64,000 bases of DNA from Trichomonas vaginalis G3. Taxonomy: Eukaryota; Parabasalia; Trichomonadida; Trichomonadidae. The translations under genes were made by a program, and so were the position numbers. The DNA is taken from NCBI RefSeq assembly GCF_026262505.1, contig NC_067207.1, positions 33,014,082 through 33,078,081 of the forward strand. The letters run 5' to 3'. The notes beneath the pieces are model-generated. The model searched no databases, was not told the DNA's origin, and worked only from the letters and a program-made list of their open reading frames with translations. Below are positions 58,699 through 64,000 of the stretch, in pieces. How positions within the stretch are numbered: the first letter of the stretch is position 1; each line of letters opens with the position of its first letter.

Positions 58699-59061
58699 CT
58701 AATGTCCGCCTAGTCTCTTACGTTTCCTGTTGAGTTCCATTGCATTCTTTAACTGGAGCTCATACATTCTATTTCTCCTCTGGTAGAAAACATACTCTGG
58801 GTCAACTCCTGTGTTCGCGTCATCTGCATAGAGTTGTTTATATCCCACTTCAGGGTTTGTATAAAACTCTTTCCATCTCATATTTGCATACCATGGTGGC
58901 AAACCTAACGCAGCGTCATTTGACATGGCAGTTTGCATTTGTACATCTGTTGGCACTTGACCATAGTTTGCCATTGCAGTTTGTATTCTAACTTCATTTG
59001 GAATATTCTCTGGGTTTGGTTGTCCAGGTTGCTGTGCATTCGCTAAGTTCTGTGCGTCCAT
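58699..59061 (-). CDS. 120-residue Asn/Gln-rich protein (C)
   Basis: MDAQNLANAQQPGQPNPENI; an internal repeat VRIQTAMANYGQVPTDVQMQ then TAMSND; a WYANMRWKEFYTNPEVGYKQ segment; the end is basic (NRKRKRLGGH). Late virion-like small protein; the function is unknown. Confidence 0.5.
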   Translation of the reverse strand: MDAQNLANAQQPGQPNPENIPNEVRIQTAMANYGQVPTDVQMQTAMSNDAALGLPPWYANMRWKEFYTNPEVGYKQLYADDANTGVDPEYVFYQRRNRMYELQLKNAMELNRKRKRLGGH

Positions 59062-59215
59062 TTAATATTAGATAAAAATATCTCTTACGAGTACATATAC
59101 TGGACATTTGCAGCATTGGTTCATCTTCATATTCTCTATATCTTTCTGCCACGTCAAATAAGTAAATGACACAATGGAAAAAACCTAAAACAAGTAGTCC
59201 TATTTCAAACCACAT
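58994..59215 (-). CDS. Small membrane protein (C)
   Basis: From MWFEIGLLVLGFFHCVIYLF: an N-terminal transmembrane segment followed by ERYREYEDEP. The far end overlaps the neighbouring start, so the C-terminal limit is uncertain. The function is unknown. Confidence 0.4.
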   Translation of the reverse strand: MWFEIGLLVLGFFHCVIYLFDVAERYREYEDEPMLQMSSICTRKRYFYLILNGRTELSECTATWTTKPREYSK

Positions 59216-59279
59216 TTACTTACCAATAAAATTTCTTTGTTATGACACTTTCTCCAGTTTATAGGACCTCTCTCATATT

Positions 59280-60016
59280 CTATCTTATCGTATCTAACTC
59301 ATAGTCATGTATGTCCTCTAACCATCTCATGACACTTTCCAAACCACTTTTATCGGATGTAAAGTAAAAGCATGGATGGTTATGTAAAACGTCTAAAGTT
59401 TCTAAAGAGTCTCTCAAAGTCCAGTCTACTTGGTATTGAAAATCCCATGTGTTATAGAACGGCGGGTCCACTATAAAGAAAACATTTTCCTTGTCTTTAT
59501 ATTTTTCATACAAATCTGTCCAATGACATCTCACAAACTCTATACCCTCAATATATTTTTCTATGTCCTCTTTGAAAACATTTGTATAGTTAAGATATAA
59601 AACTTTTGACATAAGTGTTTCAATGTCATGAACTCTTATAGCACCACTATATAATAGTCTAGCAGATATACTATCCCAGTCTATATATTCTGCTTTTTTC
59701 AAAACCTCTCTGACAGTATTTTCTTATCTAATGGTATACGTTCCATCTTACCTATAGGTATCTTTTCTTTTAACGCTTTCAATATATTGTTTGTGTCTGG
59801 AATATGTTTGAGACGGTCCATATAGTTGTCGAAGTCATTGCATATAATCTTTGAGTCAGGAAATATTGTATGGCACAAATGAGATATATAGAAACTTCCA
59901 CCGAACAAGTCTACAAATGTTAGACCATTCGGTAGTTTCTTAAGTTCTCTCAATAGAATATCTTTACATCTACTCTTATTTCCAAAGAAGGGTAACGGTG
60001 GTTTTGTAAAATTCAT
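59280..60016 (-). pseudogene. D12-class adenine-N6 DNA methyltransferase (C)
   Basis: PPLPFFGNKSRCKDILLREL with TFVDLFGGSFYISH is the AdoMet-binding part of Dam-type (D12) methyltransferases; VFFIVDPPFYNTWD is the catalytic DPPF/Y motif. It would methylate adenines in DNA. Coding is carried in more than one frame, so the copy looks broken or split. It is the last gene before the right terminal repeat. Adenine methylation is the main reported DNA mark in Trichomonas vaginalis, so such Polinton-borne enzymes matter. Confidence 0.7.
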
Positions 60017-60067
60017 TTATATATAATAATAAAAATGTTTTTACCCGAAAAGTGACAGAAAAGTGAC

Positions 60068-60184
60068 AAAACATGAAAACATATATAATTTGTGAAAAGC
60101 TCCTGGAAGCCCTCCGAATAAAAACTTCATTTATACTAACCATCTTCAGGGCTAGAAGGCACGAAGTGCCTGGAAGCCCCACTA

Positions 60185-60215
<31 letters not shown>
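60068..60215. repeat. Right terminal inverted repeat of Polinton C
   Basis: The complement of 34817-34991 with a run of 29 T at the tip. The hairpin near the tip is AGGCACGAAGTGCCT here and AGGGGCTGCGCCCCT at the left end: different bases, same stem. Confidence 0.8.
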
Positions 60216-60965
60216 CGGGATCCTGTTATTTCCGAAATCGACAAAAAATTTGGAAATTTAATTTCCGAAATCGAAATTATATTAATGTTTTTAATATTCT
60301 TATATCAAAAGGATTAAAGTTCATTAAGAGAAAAACAATTCTTCTTCTTCAATCTATTGGCGCATTTATTTCTACACGCCAATAACGAAGGGAAAATTAT
60401 AAGACACCATGGTGTCTTCAAAACGCTAATTTTTGATATTTTTAACAACCCTACTGAGGATTTTGGAAAAAAGTTTTTACATGAACATGTGTATATTATA
60501 TGAAGTATATTGATAAGGTAAAAATCAAATTTTATTGCATATTCATCGAGAAAATAAACTAACGAATCCCTCAAAATTGAGAGGGTAATCCTCCTCCTCT
60601 CAAATAAACGTACATACAGGTGCACCCTTAAATATGACACTTTTATTTTTTTTAAAAAATTAAATTATTATTATAATATCAAGGTTCGATCCGGATTCGT
60701 CTAAAATTTTTTATTTCCAAAAAGAAATTTATATCTTACTAAATTAAAATGTTGCTTCCAAAGTGGCATCCCTAATTTAAATATGCAATCATCATTCGTT
60801 TAAATTCAAATGAAATCATTTAACATGTCATTCTATAATTTGATAATTTTTGATTCTAAATCTAATCGATAATTAAAAGCTCAATACCTTATATAATTTG
60901 CCTTCAGATTTTAATCTTTTCTTCTCATTGCATAATTTAGTTTAAAAAAATGTGGAATTAATTCA
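60216..60965. other. AT-rich host intergenic DNA with short palindromes
   Basis: No gene recognised. GACACCATGGTGTC (60404-60417) is a perfect palindrome; ATTGGCG...CGCCAAT (60356-60384) is a stem; ATTTCCGAAATCGA is repeated at 60228 and 60260. A 108-codon open frame on the minus strand has no protein-like features. Confidence 0.5.
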
Positions 60966-61371
60966 TGTTTTATGAAGCTAGCCTGCTTGGGATATTCAGC
61001 TGTATCATAAGGAAATGCAAGATGAGTCTCCTGTTTTCCAGTCAATAACACAAATATCGTCAAAGCAGTTGCAGTTGAATTGGACAGTCAAGCAGATCGG
61101 AGAAGGAAAGGCAGAATTGACAACAATCCAGCAGATATGGTCATTCTCTGGAACAACAATCGATATGACGACATCTGTTCACTGGACACAACACGACAAA
61201 CTGCTCAAATACGTGATTCCAACAACAATTCGTTCTAGGAAAGCGAAATTCGGTCTCCAGTTCGGATACATCGAACGAGAAACACACAAGAATACGATGA
61301 GAGATTTCGCAAGATTCGAAGCAAGCGGCCGATGTTCACCACGATATCAGATTCGAATCTTTTGTTTTTAG
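60966..61371 (+). pseudogene. Host alpha-mannosidase (GH38) C-terminal fragment
   Basis: The 118 codons from 61015 encode TTIDMTTSVHWTQHDKLLKY, then VIPTTIRSRKAKFGLQFGYI, ERETHKNTMRDFARFEASGR. This is the conserved beta-domain segment of family-38 alpha-mannosidases (compare the family pattern ...IQFGxVERPTHxNTxxDxARFEV...). It loses similarity after FEASGR and ends soon. There is no catalytic domain, so it is a decayed fragment; a full GH38 enzyme is about 1000 residues. Confidence 0.7.
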
Positions 61372-61397
61372 ATAAATAAAAATTTACTCTAAATTCT

Positions 61398-62045
61398 CTA
61401 AGAGCATAGGAAAATAAGTGTTAAAAACTCAAAATACAATGAATTATATAATGAACTAATACAGGAATATTTGACATTCATCTGTATCGAATAATGTTTG
61501 ACTGCACTCCAAAGACTTACTCGATTGACTTTGATTGACTCATGTGCTGGTAATCCTCCATTATAAAATTCTGATGGAGTTTTGCAATACATTCCAATAC
61601 TTAACCACCAATAATTTATGCCGGGATTCCCATCAAGATAAGTGGCAACTGCGTTAACATTTATATCTGGGAACTGTGTTCGAACAAGACCTCCCCATCT
61701 ACTCATTGGTGCTTCAGTGATGAAAGCTTCAAATCAGGTATCTTTGGTTTGTCCTGAAACTTCGATTTCTTCGGTAGGAGAGTTTTTCTGTTTCCATGAA
61801 TTGATAAGCTTTAAGCTGGGATATTCGAGAATATAATATCGAAAGTTGTCATTCATTATGTATTTAGAATTATTAAGATCATACAAAATGGAAAATTTGT
61901 TCAACTTAGTTGAATTTTTAGCTTCATCAATAGAGTTAAAATATCTTGAAGATGTTGTAAAGTTGTGTTCAAAAACAAGTTGGTATATTTTAAAATCAAG
62001 TGACGAATAAATATCGCCACCTAAATATTGTCGTTCGAGAATCAT
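61398..62045 (-). pseudogene. Host gene of unknown function with an in-frame stop
   Basis: It starts MILERQYLGGDIYSSLDFKI and continues in a single frame for 215 codons with one internal TGA at 61734-61736. The second part is FEAFITEAPMSRWGGLVRTQ, FPDINVNAVATYLDGNPGIN, YWWLSIGMYCKTPSEFYNGG. Similar richness on both sides of the stop suggests a recently broken gene, or less likely a TGA codon that is read. No family is recognised. Confidence 0.45.
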
Positions 62046-62297
62046 TCATTAAATTAGACTAATAATTATTGGGATCGAATGAATTGTTTGTTTTTGTTTT
62101 TGTTGGTTTGTAAAAGGGCTTTAAACTGTATTGCTTACTGATGGTTTTCACAGGAAAAAACAACAAAAACTGACAGAAATATGACACATCGATAAAAAGG
62201 TTACGATAATTTCATTATGTTATATAAGATTTCATTTCAAATCGATATATTTTTCTGACAATATAATCATTTTTTACATGTCAAAATAATTTGGGGA
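62046..62297. other. Host intergenic region upstream of WD-repeat gene
   Basis: AT-rich with a TTTGTTTTTGTTTTTG run; nothing else recognised. Confidence 0.5.
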
Positions 62298-62302
62298 TCA
62301 TT
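62298..62302 (+). promoter_or_regulatory. Initiator-like element (TCATT)
   Basis: TCATT fits the trichomonad initiator consensus TCA(C/T)(A/T), 20 nt before the start codon of the WD-repeat gene, a usual distance in these organisms. A five-base match is weak on its own. Confidence 0.35.
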
Positions 62303-62321
62303 CAAATTTTTTTATCCTGGG

Positions 62322-64000
62322 ATGAATCCAATTGTAAAAGGCTCAACACCTTATACAATTGGTGTACAGAACAATAAAACCCCTCTTCCCATGTCATTTA
62401 ATCTTTCCTGCTGCTGCTGGCTTAATCCAGTTGGGATTTTCGCCTCAAATCATTTCAATATTCGGCGTTTAGCAGCTGCAGGAACTGTTGATGGACAAAT
62501 ACTTATTCTCGATGTAAAAGAGACTTTGATACAATATGTTTCATTGATGTGCGGCCATACAGCTCGCGTTTCTGATATCATTCAACAAGATTTAAATACA
62601 TTTTTGTCAGTTTCGATTGATGGAACGATCTGCATGTGGTCCATAGCAGACGCTATATGCCTATTTTCAAATCAGTTCACAACGCAATATTCGAATTATA
62701 AACTTGCAACGTCATATGGTCTCCCAAATCTAGTATACATATGGTCAAACTTCGGACAAGTATACCTTGTTGATGTGCATACAGGAAATATAGTTAAAAA
62801 TTATAATTTTCCTGGTTTATTATCTTTTTCGCCTTCATCAACAATAAACAAGCTCATCGTATCGAATATCCTATCATTTAACTTATACACAGTTGGAGAA
62901 TTGGGAATTACATGCGACAATCAAAATCGAACGTTTTTTGATTTAAATGACGTGAAAATTTGTACTCCTTTCGGTATCGTCAGGTTTTGTGAGAGGAGAA
63001 TCATATTCATTGATGTTGTTGGTATCAGAACCCTCGGATCCATGCTTCTTCACAACATTTCTGATGAAGATCAAATTATTGATGCAAAATGGTACGCTCC
63101 TGATCAAATTTTTGTTGCATTTCGCAGTGGTATATTGTATGAATTCAAACTAGACGCAGAAGCTAAAGTAAAAGCCCATAAAATCGCAGAATCAAAAATT
63201 ATGATCAATTTTGCTTCGAGAAACAGCAACAGCGAAGTAATATTCATCAACAACAACATGAACCTAGTATATATAGCAGAAGGCAAAGGCGAAATCGAAT
63301 TAGTTCGAAATCATAATTCAAAAATTTTTGAAGTTCCAGATATAAAACAGCCGAATATCGTAAGGATAACAGAAAAGAATACGTTTAAACTACTCAATTG
63401 GACAACTCCTTCTGTTACTTCACCTGGATATTCAATTGATTCCAAAATTACAGCGATAAAGTGCCGAAATATTACATCCCATGGCCTCCAACTGATTGTT
63501 GGTGCTGAAGATGGCACAGTCCGCTTCTTTTGGAAGGAGAAACAAAGCGCTTCCCAGAAAATTTTGGCATTAAATTCTCCGGTCGTAGAATTTATTGAGC
63601 TTTCCTTGGCTAACGCTGGCAAATTTATATTGTTTGCCATCGGAAAGGACGGAAGCTTGGCTGTTTTCTATTTATTCGACTTAATCGAAACTTTTATAAC
63701 GATAGGTTTCCCAATCGTTGCAATTTACGCAATGAGAATGCAAGAATTAATTATAGTTAGAAGATTAGATAACACTCTTTACGTTTACAGCCTAAACGAA
63801 CCAGATCCAATCGAATTATTGACAAGTTTACCAAAAGATGCAGAACAAATCTACCCTGTTAAGCCATCCACCAATAGTACAATACCTCCATCAACTCAGC
63901 TTATCAATTTCGGCAAGAGTTCTTATTATTATTCAACTTTGACTTTGAATAATCTCCAGAACGAATTGATGAAACCCGAAAATGCAGAGCATAGGAAGTT
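62322..64000 (+). CDS. Host WD-repeat protein, WDR7/rabconnectin-3 beta-like (runs off window)
   Basis: Open from MNPIVKGSTPYTIGVQNNKT to the window edge (560 codons). WD-type blades: IRRLAAAGTVDGQILILDVK, GHTARVSDIIQQDLNTFLSV followed by SIDGTICMWSIADAICLF, then LQLIVGAEDGTVRFFWKE near residue 390 and a later GKDGSLAVFYLFDLIE. The order and the segment LGITCDNQNRTFFDLNDVKI resemble the N-terminal propeller pair of WDR7, a partner of the vacuolar proton pump. The family assignment is by eye; WD-repeat is firm, WDR7 tentative. Confidence 0.65.
   Translation, partial: MNPIVKGSTPYTIGVQNNKTPLPMSFNLSCCCWLNPVGIFASNHFNIRRLAAAGTVDGQILILDVKETLIQYVSLMCGHTARVSDIIQQDLNTFLSVSIDGTICMWSIADAICLFSNQFTTQYSNYKLATSYGLPNLVYIWSNFGQVYLVDVHTGNIVKNYNFPGLLSFSPSSTINKLIVSNILSFNLYTVGELGITCDNQNRTFFDLNDVKICTPFGIVRFCERRIIFIDVVGIRTLGSMLLHNISDEDQIIDAKWYAPDQIFVAFRSGILYEFKLDAEAKVKAHKIAESKIMINFASRNSNSEVIFINNNMNLVYIAEGKGEIELVRNHNSKIFEVPDIKQPNIVRITEKNTFKLLNWTTPSVTSPGYSIDSKITAIKCRNITSHGLQLIVGAEDGTVRFFWKEKQSASQKILALNSPVVEFIELSLANAGKFILFAIGKDGSLAVFYLFDLIETFITIGFPIVAIYAMRMQELIIVRRLDNTLYVYSLNEPDPIELLTSLPKDAEQIYPVKPSTNSTIPPSTQLINFGKSSYYYSTLTLNNLQNELMKPENAEHRK

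Larger units (their letters stand above)
34817..60215. mobile_element. Polinton/Maverick element C (end to end, 25.4 kb)
   Basis: Bounded by terminal inverted repeats (34817-34991 and 60068-60215), both tipped by A/T homopolymers. It contains major and minor capsid genes, packaging ATPase, integrase, family-B polymerase and fibre, plus an SF3 helicase, HNH protein and adenine methyltransferase. Its proteins are only distantly similar to those of A and B, so it is another Polinton lineage. It has roughly fifteen breaks spread over capsid, polymerase, integrase, fibre and others. No clear target-site duplication is visible. Confidence 0.88.

Noticed and set aside
34817-60215. Adenovirus-type maturation protease expected in Polintons
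   Set aside because: No gene in A, B or C shows a convincing His/Asp/Cys protease pattern to me; it may be absent, unrecognisable or in the part of A outside the window.
60314-60640. 108-codon open frame on the minus strand in host DNA
   Set aside because: Composition and palindromic content fit non-coding AT-rich DNA; no motif.
1-64000. tRNA or rRNA genes
   Set aside because: I saw no cloverleaf with conserved T-arm and no rRNA core sequence.

Overview
The window looks like a piece of a parabasalid (trichomonad-type) protist genome. The host DNA is very AT-rich, apparently intron-free and gene-sparse, and about 57 of the 64 kb are Polinton/Maverick elements (giant virus-like DNA transposons with capsid genes), which trichomonad genomes carry in great number. 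The species cannot be fixed from the sequence alone.

Layout. (1) Positions 1-19901: Polinton A, read left to right, with its left tip beyond the window. It has the packaging ATPase, small structural genes, a phage-like tail-fibre gene, the integrase, orf320, KilA-N genes, a family-B DNA polymerase, the major capsid protein and a long terminal repeat. (2) 19902-31547: part of a second, closely related element, B, in the opposite orientation. A's right end sits exactly inside B's KilA-N gene, so A is inserted into B. A 633-bp MITE-like element with a foldback core has also landed in the same gene. B's terminal repeat at 30833-31547 abuts a host coding sequence. (3) 31548-34816: host DNA, namely the 3' part of a gene cut by B, a 1-kb transposon relic with a 120-bp tandem repeat, and a stray MITE end. 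(4) 34817-60215: Polinton C, about 25.4 kb, whole from terminal repeat to terminal repeat but only distantly related to A and B. It carries a coiled-coil protein, capsid genes, an SF3 helicase, the packaging ATPase, orf320, an island of small GC-richer genes with its own polymerase, an HNH protein, integrase, tail fibre, amphipathic minor proteins and an adenine methyltransferase. (5) 60216-64000: host DNA with an alpha-mannosidase fragment, an unknown gene read by the minus strand, and the start of a WD-repeat gene resembling WDR7/rabconnectin-3 beta that runs off the window.

Within a Polinton, polymerase (and helicase in C) would copy the element, integrase would insert it, ATPase and capsid proteins would package it, and the fibre would recognise a cell. 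All three are treated as fossils. A and C each have on the order of ten to twenty breaks. B's visible part is nearly whole apart from about one break and the two insertions. I recognised no adenovirus-type protease.

The most interesting patterns are these: a 320-residue gene of unknown function bracketed by inverted palindromic repeats and almost unchanged between otherwise very different elements; GC-rich twin-hairpin palindromes that also sit in frame inside genes; divergent gene pairs only 16-25 bp apart with a shared near-palindromic box; and bacteriophage-type tail-collar domains in eukaryotic Polintons.
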